64,000 nt of DNA from Monoplex corrugatus (taxonomy: Eukaryota > Mollusca > Gastropoda > Littorinimorpha > Ranellidae). Each line of letters starts with the position of its first letter. Position 1 is the first letter of the stretch. The position numbers and the translations under genes were made by a program. The notes below the pieces were generated by a model. The model searched no databases and was not told where the DNA came from. It worked only from the letters and a program-made list of their open reading frames with translations. The stretch spans positions 47,533,464 through 47,597,463 of the forward strand of contig JAPXFY010000013.1 of assembly GCA_030674185.1 (NCBI GenBank). The letters run 5' to 3'. Shown here in pieces: positions 9,818-21,289 of the stretch.

Positions 9818-11380
9818 TCAGGCGCTGGTTGAAAGTTTGCTTGGCGAAATCTGCTGATTGCAACTGTGATGGAAATTTTCCAGCAAGATATTGTTTGGCA
9901 TGGTGATACCTTTGTAAGGAAATATGGTGCATGTTGACATCAATAGAAATCAGCCTTGGGGATTTTCCCTGGGAAATTGCCGTGGAGTTTTCCTTACAAA
10001 CAAGGTTCTTGGATCAATGATATTTCCTGGACAAATATCATGTCTGTGGAAAGAATGCCAGGGAAATTTTTTGGGGGAAAATATATGTGACGTGTAAAAA
10101 GCAATCCCAGGAAAGTCTGCGGTTTTTAACAGTGATTGGACTGTCCTGAATAGATCGTTGAGGATTGTTGTCCCAGGAAATCTGTGACTATGTTATGAAG
10201 CTTTTCTGGGGAGTATTGGTGTCAAGCTGTGATGAAACAATCTCAATTACAGTACAGTGTTTGAGACAATAACAGAATGTTCTTTGTTAAATATGGTATA
10301 TTGAAAAAGTACAATAGTGGGAAAATCTTATTTTGAAACTGACTGTTTAGTCATGCCAATTGTTACGTTCATGACATTTATAGAAAGCACAAGGCTATAG
10401 AACATAGGAATGGTTGAAGATCCATTTGTGCTGTCTTTGCACTGCCATTTGTGCTTAGGAGCGTAGGACAAACAAAACAAAAACCAGTTTTGCTTGCCCA
10501 GTTTGAATTTGATTGAAAGTAAGATTGTTTAAAGTGAAAGGAGGGTACCAGGTGCATTTAGGTGTAGTAGCAAGAACCTCTGGGGAAGAGCTGGACAGCA
10601 TGTACGTTTAGTATGATGGGCTCTTCAAAATAGGATCAGTCAAAGAAATTGAAGGGACGGGAGTGAATCTTAGATAGTCAAAGAAACTGAAGGGGTGTGA
10701 GTAAGTCTGAAAGCTGTGAAAAATGTGGATTGTCATCAGTGCAGAGGAGATTAATATGAGTCTGTAGACTAGGAGGGTTAGATGGCATAGATGTAGAAGT
10801 GGCCTCTTTTAGTCTAAATGCATAATCTGAGCCTGTTTCTGGCTGGATACACAGTCTAATAGGTACCTGATCTTCTTTAAGGTCAGGAGAAAGTATAGCA
10901 GCATGGGATTGAGAGAGAGAGAGAGGGGAGTGAAACTCCTCATGTAAATGATCTGAGAGTGGTGGAGTCCGCTGCTTCGCTGTCTAGTTTCTTATTAATT
11001 TCAAGACTTTTGGTAGAAAATTTTGTCTGGTATTAAACAAGAACAATGAAATCAAATTTAATCATATGAATGTAAGCCGTGCGCCTAAAGTCATGTCTGG
11101 TTGAAGAAGATGGTGGTTTAGTGTGTGGAGGTATGATAATATGCTCATCAGAAGAAATGATAGTGCATTTGCGGTTGCTTATTTCTCTAGGATTTTTATG
11201 GTAATTATTTTTTAATTTAGGATTGTTTCAAATGTGTGAGACAGGTATGATATGAAGCTTGTTTTTATTGAAGATGGGGAGACTCAATTTACAGCTTCAA
11301 CAGTTGTGATAGATTCTGTTCAAAGCAAAAGTAGAGTGAATGAGAGTAGGATAATTCAGATACAGCTGAACAGGTGAGAA
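9818..11380 (+). other. 3' untranslated region and flank of the CEP120-like gene
   Basis: No further coding sequence is visible. The early part, about 9830-10210, is rich in GGAAAT and CCTGGGAAA-like motifs repeated irregularly. A possible ATTAAA polyadenylation signal lies near 11032, and no AATAAA was found nearer the stop. A transcript end cannot be placed from sequence alone. Confidence 0.4.
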
Positions 11381-11387
11381 AACACGC

Positions 11388-11416
11388 ACACACAAACACA
11401 CACACACACATACACA

Positions 11417-11491
<75 letters not shown>

Positions 11492-11530
11492 CACTAACAC
11501 TAACACACACACACACACACATACACACAC
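11388..11530. repeat. (CA)n microsatellite with ACACTA interruptions
   Basis: A long CA array, with three ACACTA-type interruptions at about 11488-11505, directly abuts the TA target site of the mariner element. Confidence 0.95.
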
Positions 11531-11533
11531 ATA

Positions 11534-12858
11534 CGAGGGTTGTTCAATTTAAGATGTCACCACCCCCTTAAAAAACGTACCTCTCATCTCAGCAACTTGA
11601 AACTTTTACATCCCCTCGAAGTATTCTCCGTTGGCTAGGATGCAAAGTTCAAGCCTCCTACGCCAATTCTCAAGCGCCCTCTGATAGTCGGTTTTAGGCA
11701 GACCAGACAACTCTGATCTTACGGCTTTGGCGAGGTCTTGTACCCGGTCAAACTTACGCCCAGCGAGCTTTTCCTTCAGAACAGGGAACAGCCAGAAGTC
11801 TCATGGGGCCAAGTCCGGGCTGTAGGGTGGGTGGTCCAAAACTTGGATCCCTTGCTCGCTCAGGAAGGTTGTGGTGACCTTCGCCTTATGGGCACTGGCA
11901 TTGTCATGCAGAAGAAGGGTCCTCTGGGTGCCGACGGTTGGGCGCTGCTCATGGATTTTTCCTACAACTTTGGGGAGCACAACTTGGGTATAGTAGGAGG
12001 CAGTGATTGTTGATTTCTCAGGCAAAATGTCAATTGCCACAAGGCCTTGCGTGTTGAAAAAAATAGAAAACAGTCGCTTGCGACTCTGGAATCCTGGGCG
12101 AAGAACAACTGGTCGGTCTCCGTCAGGGCCAACCCACATGCGGTTGCAGCGTTTGTTGGGGATGCCGTAGAATGTGAGCCAACTCTCATCTCCCGTCACT
12201 AAGTCACACAGTCGTTTTGGCCCATTGGGCTCAAACTCATCGAGCAGTTTGCGTGAACATGCCACCCGCTGCTGCTTCTGATCATCACTTAAGAGATGTG
12301 GCACCCATCTTGCAGCCAGTTTTCTCATGTGAAGGTCTTTGTGCAGAATGTTGTTAATGGTGCCAATTGAAAGCTCACATGCCTCGCTTAATTCCCGCAC
12401 AGTCGAATGTGGATCCTCCTCTATCAGTCTTTTCACATATGCAATGTTTTGTTCGTTCCGAGCTGGTAAAGCTCGCTCTGCACGATTACCCCAATCAGAT
12501 GGCACTCTACCTGCTCCTAATTGTTTGACCCACCTGCAAACTGTGCGGTAAGACACACAATCCGTTCCGTAAACAGCTTGCAAATCTGCGTTTATCTTCC
12601 TACAATCGTCACCAAGTTGTAGCCTTGTGAAAGTGTAGAAACGAAATTGCTCATTGGTGACGTCCATTTTTTTCAGGCTCAGCTATTTGAAACACATTTG
12701 TAATTACGTCATACTCCGAGTTGCGTCATGATGTCAACTTTATTTTCTGCATGCTAATCAGGTAAACTTTAAAGTTGTGTTTGGTATAAACATTTTTCTG
12801 TGCGTTGCTTCGTTTTCAAACGGCAAGCCTAGTGTCATCTTAAATTGAACAACCCTCG
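11534..12858 (-). mobile_element. mariner DNA transposon (DD34D type), full length
   Basis: The element is 1325 bp. Its left end CGAGGGTTGTTCAATTTAAG matches the reverse complement of its right end over at least 24 bp, and it is flanked by TA at 11532-11533 and 12859-12860, the mariner target duplication. It contains one transposase frame on the minus strand. The well-kept ends and single obvious lesion suggest a fairly young insertion. Confidence 0.95.
11606..12667 (-). pseudogene. mariner transposase, premature stop before third catalytic residue
   Basis: The frame starts MDVTNEQFRFYTF at 12667 and would be 353 codons long, the usual mariner size, ending with TAA at 11606. An N-terminal helix-turn-helix region is followed by WVPHLL at about 121-126, the first catalytic Asp at 160 in TGDESW, and the second at 255 in LLHDNASAHK. 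Codon 289 is TGA, directly after SPDLAP. The third Asp would be residue 290, giving exactly 34 residues between the second and third, so this is DD34D. The 288-residue product lacks one catalytic Asp and should be inactive, although the frame stays open after the stop. Confidence 0.9.
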
Positions 12859-12860
12859 TA

Positions 12861-13191
12861 TTAGAGAAAAAAGTAATGTGCTGTACTAGGGTTGTGTGCT
12901 GCCCTAAGGGAGAGCTGCTGAAATCTTGCACAGAAAATGTGCTGTTACAACATGTAAATCTAATACCGGTATGAAGAAGGTCAGCATTTTGTCCAGAAGT
13001 GAAGATAGCCTGAAGTGTATTTAGAGTAGTATGCACCGCTGTCTATCCCAGTCCCAAAGTGATTACTTTATTAAAATTCTCCTTTACCCCAATCTGGAGA
13101 CAAGTATTAGAATGTTATATTCTTTATGTTGTTTTGATGATAACTTTAGTTTCTCATTCTTGATCCCTCTATTTTCTTCACATAGGTGTCA
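12861..13191. other. Intergenic, no feature recognised
   Basis: Between the mariner element and the SINE I see no coding or repeat structure that I can support. Confidence 0.4.
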
Positions 13192-13640
13192 TGCAGTAGT
13201 TTTCACGGTGCAGTTGTTAGCGCAACAGACTAATAGCTGGAATGTTGTGGGTTCGAATTCCTTCAGTTCTGTCAAAATTTTTGTAGGATTTTTCAACCAC
13301 AATCGTCTCCAGCCCAGAGCAAAGTGTGCTCTGTGAGCATTGACAAAACTGGGACCACACAGTCCAGTCTCATCCACTTCATAGATGTGTCTTTCAGAGA
13401 GTTGCTCAAGTCTCCTTATCAACACAGCAGTTATCTGTATTTATTGGGCCTGGTCGATGCCAAGATACATTCTGATGTTAATGTAGACTACAGCCCTGTC
13501 ATGCAGTCTCAATGCTAGTTGTAACTCCATAGCAATATGGTTATCATCCTTGTTGTCATTATCATCATCGCATTGTAAAAAAAACCCTGTCAATGTGGCA
13601 TAGGAAATTGTATAGGACAGCAAAAACAAAAACTAAAAAA
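13192..13640 (+). mobile_element. tRNA-derived SINE, family S1, best-preserved copy
   Basis: The head at about 13200-13262 has an A-box-like CAGTTGTTAGCGCAAC and the B-box-like GGGTTCGAATTCC. The body follows with ACTGGGACCACACAGTC, GGGCCTGGTCGATGCCA and an ATC-rich tail, then a run of A at about 13577. The total is about 430 bp, which is long for a SINE. The tail may come from a partner LINE. Confidence 0.75.
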
Positions 13641-13871
13641 AAGAATATTATTGTTCATGCACTTTATTTTAATTTCATATTTCGATCGTTTCAGGTTACA
13701 AGAGGAATGTCCCATTTCTGGTGCAAATATTTTCGTAATTGACTCCTTTGTCTCTCATTGCCTTAATTGAGAGTGAGATTATGACCAAGTCATAACTTTT
13801 GATATGAACCTTCAACCAGTGCTGCTGAACTCAGTGTGCCTTCTGATTTCTCAAGTTAAATGCATGCACAG

Positions 13872-14171
13872 TCAGGCATTTTTTAAAAGTTTTGTTTGGT
13901 CAACCACTACTGTGACTGGTTCTTTATTCACTGTTCTCATAGTGGTCACCACCATCCATGCTTGTCTGTTACGAGCTCTTGGCACAGGTCTGATTGTTCT
14001 ACTTTCGAAATTTGCACTCTTTTCGCTTTTGGGTTTCCTTTCTCTCTTTCCTCTTGATGTTCCACACAATCCTTTGATAGTCACATATCCTTGAGTTTTC
14101 TTCCCAATTTCATCATTGCAGAGAAATGGAGTAGTCAGCACAAAAGTCACAGATAATCTTTCCCAAATCAT
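13872..14171 (-). CDS. Unrecognised open frame, possible exon or pseudogene
   Basis: The minus strand is open for 99 codons. The segment after GYVTIKGLCGTSRGKRERK is basic and hydrophilic, ends VTVVVDQTKLLKNA and stops at 13872. The composition resembles a real protein more than chance reading. I do not recognise a family. An acceptor-like sequence lies upstream but is not decisive. It may belong with the other minus-strand coding-like pieces at 14961-15107 and 17591-18501. Confidence 0.25.
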   Translation of the reverse strand: MIWERLSVTFVLTTPFLCNDEIGKKTQGYVTIKGLCGTSRGKRERKPKSEKSANFESRTIRPVPRARNRQAWMVVTTMRTVNKEPVTVVVDQTKLLKNA

Positions 14172-14352
14172 ATTTCACAGAAGCTGTGACCAGACCAAAA
14201 TGATTTATGTGTCAAAACACCTCACAAATAAGCAGGAAGTCCTCTTGACTTATGCATATATATATGAGTTGTTCTCCAGAAATGGTGAATACGAGGTTGC
14301 ATCAGGTCAAAAATGGAAAATAAAACAGGGATTGTGGATTTATGCTGATTAG
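14116..14352 (+). other. Coding-like fragment sharing YELFSRNGE with 18259-18501
   Basis: The plus frame contains KHLTNKQEVLLTYAYIYELF followed by SRNGE and ends at a stop at 14350-14352. The same YELFSRNGE peptide is encoded on the opposite strand near 18390-18415, and the two DNA stretches match over about 35 bp. One may be a copied or transposed fragment of the other. No known family was recognised. Confidence 0.3.
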
Positions 14353-14446
14353 AAAGGGACTGTTATCTAAATTCTTAATTATGCTTTCAAAAATCAGTAA
14401 GGCAGTCTGTTTTAATATTCTTGAGACTTGAAACAGGGGTCTATCA

Positions 14447-14643
14447 GGGTGTCGCGTACATTACGGTGTGACACATTTGAAATGTAAGCCACACAATTTT
14501 AGATACTGCATGCACAATTGCTATGGAAATATAATAAATAGCAAGGAAGAAAGCAATCAAGGCAATAAAAAGTGCTTTTATGTCAAATTTGGATCACATA
14601 TGACCCTTCTAAAAGCGTGACAATGTAATGTACGCGACACCCC
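14447..14643. mobile_element. Short MITE with 18-bp terminal inverted repeats
   Basis: The left end GGGTGTCGCGTACATTAC at 14447-14464 is the exact reverse complement of 14625-14642. The element is about 197 bp with an AT-rich centre and no coding capacity. A clear target duplication was not found, so the superfamily is unknown. A diverged version of the same end lies at about 17818-17845. Confidence 0.7.
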
Positions 14644-14871
14644 CAATGTAACTTTGTCATGGACGCTAACCATCAACAGACTTTTCTTGCAATGCCTACA
14701 TAGTTCTTTCTGACAAGAAGTTCAAACAGTGTGCATATCAGAAAGTGCCTCATCATTCAACAGCTGAGAGGAAAGTTAGGATCAGTGAATACCGTCACTG
14801 CATTACATGTGACGACAATAGTGCACATAAAAGGAAAAACACAGAAAATAGCAGTTTTCACTCCATAAAAG

Positions 14872-14877
14872 TTTATT
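14872..14877 (-). promoter_or_regulatory. Polyadenylation signal AATAAA (minus strand)
   Basis: TTTATT on the plus strand gives AATAAA on the minus strand, about 85 bp after the stop codon of the minus-strand exon at 14961-15107. The position is right for a short 3' UTR. Confidence 0.45.
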
Positions 14878-14960
14878 ATTCTAATAAACAGTGTTATAAA
14901 ACACATTAGGATCTCTTTAATAACATTAGGGTCCATTTGGATGATAAATCATGACAGGAC

Positions 14961-15107
14961 TCAAGGACCCAGTTTACTTAGGTCCAGCATGGTGACTATG
15001 TCAGTGGACGAAACCGATGCGATGTCCTCCTTCTCGGGCCAGTTGAAGGAACCATTGGTTTCCTTTAGGAAGCTGATTTCAAAGTCTTCTTCCTCCTTGG
15101 ACAGGAT
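14961..15107 (-). CDS. Putative terminal exon of an unrecognised minus-strand gene
   Basis: On the minus strand, TTTCAG is followed by 48 codons beginning ILSKEEEDFEISFLKETNGS, continuing FNWPEKEDIASV and ending LSKLGP-stop. An AATAAA lies about 85 bp downstream. The pattern of EISFL, then a gap, then FxWPxxxDI resembles the small C-terminal module found on many multi-copy, often transposon-associated proteins of marine invertebrates; this link is from memory. No upstream exon in a compatible frame was found with confidence. A spliceable segment at 15555-15635 has stops in every frame. It could be the end of a real gene or of a decayed copy. Confidence 0.4.
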   Translation of the reverse strand: MLSKEEEDFEISFLKETNGSFNWPEKEDIASVSSTDIVTMLDLSKLGP

Positions 15108-16077
15108 CTGAAACATAGTGTAATAATATGAAACAGCTACAAGCTTTTATTCCTTGTATTACTTCGTTACAGCTATAATGCCTGTAAAACACTGGCCATG
15201 TGATGGGGACAATCTGTCAAAGAATTAATAGATGTTTTCATTCTCATACAGTTACTTACTGTATTAAGTAAGAAATACGCCTTCGTAACTTCTTTGCTAC
15301 TGGTGAGATGGTGTCATGTGACAAGCTGGAAGAATATGGGGAGGGGGGGTGGATGTGCAAAATGTGGGTCGGTTTCCTCTGTGTACTAATCCCATAGATG
15401 GCCATAATATTTCAATAAAGTCTGTCTTGTGCATGTTGGCTTTGTACACTGAACCAATGGCAGTTTTACACGTTCATCATTTTAAAGAAGTATGCACTTA
15501 CTGAAGTTACTCTTTTACTGTCACTATTGTCTACAGTAAAAGTAGTAAACTTACCACTCATCCATATTCTTTTAAGGATGTCTTCTGTACATGTTTGACT
15601 GGAACATGTAGGCTACAATGACATACATCCTGGTCCTGAAATCATTGAACAAGGAAATTTACATCTGAGTCAATGTAACCAAATCATAATTTCCATATAA
15701 TGATTTTCATTAGTTATGCTGCAATAAAAGCAAAGCCATTAATAAAACGTTTGAAATATTCATCTTCAAAAGTATACAAATTCAAATATTTACACCATAT
15801 AATAATAATAATATAATAATAATGTTTATTTGTATAGCGCATATTCCATATAAAAACATGCTCACCAGCGCTTTACATTTCGCAAGAAAGGCAAAAGGTG
15901 ATAAAAAATGTTCACAATTACATACACAATAAGATAACAACAAACATTAAAGCTATACAAGTAAGAAGACACATAAGAAACCACAGAATATTAAAATTTA
16001 AACACTGACTTATGTAATGAAGAAAGATTAACAGATTTTTCATATGAATAAAGAGGCATACTGTGTTTATATATTGC

Positions 16078-16150
16078 TGCGTGTGTGTGCTTGCGTACGT
16101 GTGTGTGTGCGTGCGTGTGCGTTGCTGTGCGCGTGTGTTTGTAAGAATGT

Positions 16151-16216
<66 letters not shown>

Positions 16217-16252
16217 GCTATGTTTGCATGCGTGTGTGTGTGTTTATGCATG
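16078..16252. repeat. (GT)n microsatellite with GAGA interruption
   Basis: GT-rich runs with GC interruptions, containing a GAGAGAGAG stretch at about 16174-16185. Confidence 0.9.
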
Positions 16253-16527
16253 CAATAGTTGTACATAAAATTATAATCAATATTTGAATGAGATAAAAAC
16301 AGAAATTCTAATCCATATACAGGAAAAACATAAACTTCAGATTACAGCATTAATACCTTGACAACAAAATTCCTCACAAATTATGAACTATTCGCATATC
16401 ATACATCACAATTTACATACAAACAAAGATTTGAAAAAGTTTCTTAAAGTATTTCAGTCTCTTTCCCACTCAATTTCTCCCCTATCCCTTCCTCAGCTGT
16501 ACACATACAGTGATACACACACATGCT

Positions 16528-16533
16528 CACTCA

Positions 16534-16620
<87 letters not shown>

Positions 16621-16640
16621 ACATGCACGCACACACACAC
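16528..16640. repeat. (CA)n microsatellite
   Basis: An almost perfect CA run from about 16538 to 16614 with short imperfect flanks. Confidence 0.95.
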
Positions 16641-17029
16641 CTTGCTCTATAGGCCCTTATACAAAATACTGTTATACAGGCAGGAGAGATTAGTCTGATG
16701 ACAGACTTGCAAACTAAGGCTCTTCAGGTTAGATGAGTTTGAAAGAGGTGGGTTTTCAGGTGCCGTTTGAAGGTTGAGAAACACTTAGTTTTTCTGAGAG
16801 ACAGTGGTAGAGAGTTTCATACATTTGGACCATATCAGATATTTAGATCCTATCAGTTTATACCAAATATGTATATCCTATCAGTTTATTTAAAAGTCTG
16901 GCTGAGCAATGAAATAAATAGTTCCTTTCAAAATCTATTCACTAAGCTGATATTTAACTTGAAAAAAATGATCCAGAAAAAAAATTAAATATCAATTAAG
17001 AGTGGCTGAAAATAGCTGAAAAGTCTGCT

Positions 17030-17590
17030 TGTCACAAGTAAAGTATGCGACGATCGTCACATCTAAATTACACAGAACATTACGCACAACAAAATTGCGT
17101 TTATCGTTTCTTGATAATGAGTACCCAATAATTTTTGAGAAAGATAAGAACTGAAAAGAACGATTTCTTCAAAAATGCTGCCAGTAAGTGTGTTGTGCTT
17201 TATACGTGATGTAGCCACCGGAAGTCATCTTGATATTCACAACATGGCGAGTTTCACAGTAATATGCGGGATGGCAGTGAGGAAAATGTTGAATTCCTGA
17301 TCAGAAACAAATGAAATAGTGAAAATATCCAACAAGGGAAGACTTAAAATATGTGCAGGATTAACTGTTTTACAATTTTACGTTTGAACAAGCACCCAAT
17401 CGCCCACAGTCATATTCCGACCGTCCCGTGCATTTCCTGCGACAAGCTTGCTTCAAACTAAAAGACTGACGCTTCGGTTCTTTTTCGACTGCGTACTAAG
17501 ATCAGTAAAACAAATATGTACTTAAAATGTCTTTAAAAGATGAATGATATATTCATAAAAGTCATATTACTCACCTGAGTCGACGGTAGT
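17030..17590. other. Relatively CpG-rich intergenic segment
   Basis: The segment has more CpG than its surroundings and includes CAACATGGCGAG near 17241. It could be a promoter-proximal region for the minus-strand pieces near 15 kb, but nothing in the sequence proves this. Confidence 0.25.
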
Positions 17591-17878
17591 TCAGGTTAAA
17601 GAAGAAATTGGCCGTTGTTTGGGCAGATTCGGTGCTTCCCACGATAAGCGTTCCGTGTTTACAATCGTTGGAGAGTGTGACAAAGTACTTTTTCCCTCGA
17701 GGGGTATACCCAAATAAATAGCATCACATGATCTGTTGTTATATGTAGCTTGTATCAGCCTATCCAGGTCAGCGAATGTGTGAAGTCCCTGGTCAAATTT
17801 TGACTTCGTTCGCGGGCCGTCCCGTACATTACGGGCGTGACACAGCTGACAAAGGCTGATCATATTTTTTTTATTCAA
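17591..17878 (-). CDS. Unrecognised open frame, low confidence
   Basis: The minus strand is open for 95 codons and contains LCQLCHARNV and GLHTFADLDRLIQATYNN. The DNA for the first of these overlaps the diverged CGTACATTACG repeat end at about 17825, so the frame may simply be repeat sequence. No family was recognised. CpG is fairly frequent here, 17030-17840, compared with neighbouring DNA. Confidence 0.2.
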   Translation of the reverse strand: MNKKNMISLCQLCHARNVRDGPRTKSKFDQGLHTFADLDRLIQATYNNRSCDAIYLGIPLEGKSTLSHSPTIVNTERLSWEAPNLPKQRPISSLT

Positions 17879-18258
17879 GGTGCATTTCTCTGAAAGAGGT
17901 GATATTTCTCACAACTATTTAATGTTCTTTCAGACTAAATATGTTAGAATTTCACTTGTTGCTGTGGTTGTATTCAAGTCCAATGCAATGTCACACAGAA
18001 AGTGTGACAAAATGTGTAAGCACGGGACGGGTATTTTTAGACCTTCGAATCATGCAAAAAAAAACAACCTGACACAAATAACTGTACCAAATGTTTTATT
18101 GACACAACATCGGTGCAGAAACAGGAAATTAACAACAGACACAATCTAATAATGATGACATAATTTCAACTGAAGTGGGTGGCCTCGCACAATATTCTGG
18201 CGGCCATTTTGAGGTTTCGTTTTCGATTTTCAGCAACATCAGCTCAAAGATCAATGTC

Positions 18259-18501
18259 CTACATGTCTGAATCTGATGTTCCTGATCCCTTAATGTATAC
18301 TGAAGCATGAGATGCCATTGGCATCGGTGCAAAAGGTGCAGAAGAAATATGTTGAGACATATAAAGCATGCACCCTGCGGATTCACCATTTCTGGAGAAC
18401 AACTCATATATATGATGCATATGATGCTTACCTCTCCACAGAACATCTGCTGCTCTGCAGTTAAGTGTCTGTATCCTTTTAATAAATAAAGTGCCTTTCA
18501 A
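18259..18501 (-). CDS. Unrecognised coding-like fragment with YELFSRNGE
   Basis: The minus frame runs from MKGTLFIKRIQTL through HHIYELFSRNGESAGCML to ASVYIKGSGTSDSDM-stop. The acidic/Ser end and smooth composition look protein-like, and the YELFSRNGE segment is shared with the plus strand at about 14257-14295. The family is unknown; it may be part of an unannotated minus-strand gene or a mobile element. Confidence 0.3.
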   Translation of the reverse strand: MKGTLFIKRIQTLNCRAADVLWRGKHHMHHIYELFSRNGESAGCMLYMSQHISSAPFAPMPMASHASVYIKGSGTSDSDM

Positions 18502-19084
18502 TCATTTATCACAATGAGATGCCGATGTGTTGAATCAATATGTAATGTTCTAGTAAATAAGCAACTGAAATTATTGGAAAATATTTTGACATTATTTCGA
18601 TTATTTATAAGATAGAAACAATCTGATCATTCTTTTTAACTTGATAAATATGTAGAAATTTGAGAATACAGACTTATACATAATTTTTCTACAGAATTTT
18701 TCTATAGTTGTAGAACGAAAGGTTTGGAATCTTCATCTGATGGTATGGTAAGTTTTCAGTCTTGAATTGAGAATTCACCATGTGGACAGTTGAAAATTCC
18801 ATCAGTATCTTTTAGTTGTAGTTACAGTCTGTTCAGTTATATCTGGCATTTGTGTATGAATGATTGCTAATAAAGTTTGATATGTATGTTGTTCAGTTTA
18901 TATCTGACATTTGTGTATGAATGATTGCTAATGTTTAATATGTTTGATTGTAATCGGTTCTTAGAATGCTAATAATGTCTTAATGTATGTAAGTCAGTTT
19001 TTAGAATGTCACATTCCTCAGATACAGTTGTACTTGTTGTGTTTTGTTTTTGTTTTGGATAATGGTACTGGATCATAGAGAGAC
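18502..19084. other. AT-rich intergenic with a short tandem duplication
   Basis: A segment containing CATTTGTGTATGAATGATTG is present twice in tandem at about 18826-18882 and 18889-18941. No coding sequence was seen. Confidence 0.5.
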
Positions 19085-19380
19085 CTTGTTGGTGTAAAGG
19101 GTTGAGTTCCTACTTCAAATTTGATCGTGCAGGCCTTGTTGGTGTAAAGGGTTGAACTCCTGCTTCGAATTTGATCACGCAGATTTGCATGGGTTTGATT
19201 CTGCTCCCAGACAAAAAACAAACTCTATGCACGCAGCCTCCAGTCCACCCAGCTATGAATGGGTACCTACCCCTCTTCAGGGATGGAGAAGGGAAAACAG
19301 TGAGGGAGAGGAGATGGGTACTGTAAATCATCAAGAAAAAGTGAGATCTGTGCTACATCACTTTCCTGCAACCTAAGGGT
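19085..19380 (+). mobile_element. SINE-like repeat, family S4, with duplicated head
   Basis: The head segment CTTGTTGGTGTAAAGGGTTG occurs twice in tandem (about 19084 and 19135), each followed by a TTCRAATTTGATC box. The body CCCAGCTATGAATGGGTACC and a GGGAGAGGAGATGGG segment follow. The body is shared with 22195-22430 and is of a type common in molluscan genomes. Confidence 0.55.
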
Positions 19381-19758
19381 AGAAGACAATCTGTACCTGT
19401 ATTGAATCATCCCAAAACAGTGCTCCCTTGCGTGGCAGATTGAGAATCATCAGTTGGTTTTTGGTGGCCACTTACTGGAAATATTGGAGAAGGAGATCTG
19501 ACTGGATTGTAGTATTTAAAAGTAGAATCCCGAACTGTAGAAAAAAAAAAAAAGCTGTACATAGAACATGTAGTAATTTATAGCTGTGTTATAAAGTCAC
19601 AAGCTTCCGTCCATAAATTTGTGTACATCTATGTATTTATATCTATTCGCATTTCTGCCTAGTCCTACTTATGTTCTCATCTATTGCAGTTTAATTTTAA
19701 ATGCAATACATCTCAGTTGATTCATTCACTTGTTTAAAACAAAATAGAGAACAAAAGG

Positions 19759-20111
<353 letters not shown>

Positions 20112-20217
20112 ACATAAAGGACACCCCAGGGAATGTACTCTTAAGTTTTTTTTTGTTTTTTTGTTTTTTGTTTTTTTTGTTTATGTGTGGACAGGCAATG
20201 ATAAACGCATGTGTACA

Positions 20218-20429
20218 TACACACACACACACACACACATGCGCGTGCGCATGCACACACACATGCATGCACGCGCACACACACTCACGCGCACACACAC
20301 ATGCGCGCGCACATGCACGCACGCACGCGCACACACACTCACCGCGCACACACACACACACATGCGCGCGCACACACACTCACACGCACACACACACACA
20401 CAACACACATGCGCGCGCACACACACATG

Positions 20430-20491
<62 letters not shown>

Positions 20492-20515
20492 ATACACACA
20501 CACACACACACACAT

Positions 20516-20595
<80 letters not shown>

Positions 20596-20608
20596 CACAC
20601 ACACACAA
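20218..20608. repeat. Complex CA/CG-rich microsatellite
   Basis: About 390 bp of CA repeats; the first half is interspersed with GCGCGCAC and ATGCACGC motifs and the second half is a nearly pure CA run. Confidence 0.96.
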
Positions 20609-20859
20609 GGTTTCTGGGCAAACAGAGGTTGTAGTATAGGTGTGTACAGGAAAACAAAACGTTGAAAGAAAACAAAGGAAAACAGAAATTTCTTTGGATA
20701 AGGGTTAATTGTGTGTGAGTGTGTGGAGGTTTTTTTTGGGGGGAGGGGGGGGAGAGGGGAAGAGGTGTGTGTAGGAGAACTGATTTCTCGAGGTTCAATC
20801 CAACAGATGATATGTGTTTTGACATTTACCTGTTTGTTGCCTGCCACCTGTCTTGATGC

Positions 20860-21066
20860 TCCAGTCATTCTGGTGGTGACTGCTTAGTGTCATAGCTCCC
20901 CCTTTCTTTTCTTTCATATTTCAAGACCTCGCCAGTGCATAAGGATGTGTGCAGACTCAGGAAGTCTGCCAGATTATCACTAGCAAATTTGAATGGAGCA
21001 TTTGTGGAATTGTCCAAGTGTGATGAATCCCTCTTGAACAAATTCAGAACTCACGCTTTTGACAAG
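20860..21066 (+). mobile_element. SINE family S2, tail fragment
   Basis: Shares GACCTCGCCAGTGCATAAGG and ATGAATCCCTCTTGAACAAA with the S2 copies at 24133, 40985 (inverted) and 63095 (inverted). The tRNA-like head is missing, so it is 5'-truncated. Confidence 0.6.
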
Positions 21067-21289
21067 TAGTTGTTGATGATATCAATACTATTGACAATAA
21101 TAAAGGTGATACTAACGCTTACACTTGAATGGGCATAGGCTATTTTGGAGTTGAATGTTATATGGTCACAACTTCCCCCAAATCTAATGGCTGGCTGCTT
21201 GGCTTCCTCTATGACAATTACTTTATGATTATAAGTAGATAGTTCTAATAGTCTTCCTTTTTAATTTATGATAAGGAAAAATACTGCAG

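Larger units (their letters stand above)
15785..16860. repeat. Dispersed invertebrate repeat split by CA/GT arrays
   Basis: The left part begins with AATAATAATAATGTTTATTT and continues to AGCGCTTTACAT, a motif common in marine invertebrate genomes. The right part, about 16640-16860, contains GTGGGTTTTCAGGTGCCGTT, usually seen as the downstream part of the same repeat family. GT and CA microsatellites at 16080-16230 and 16528-16616 lie between. The family name was not determined. Confidence 0.45.

Noticed and set aside
11738..12013. Plus-strand open frame inside the mariner element
   Set aside because: It is the reverse of the transposase coding frame and has no family features.
15555..15635. 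Possible minus-strand exon with CAG acceptor and GTAAGT donor
   Set aside because: All three frames contain a stop, so it cannot be a coding internal exon upstream of 14961-15107; it might be untranslated.
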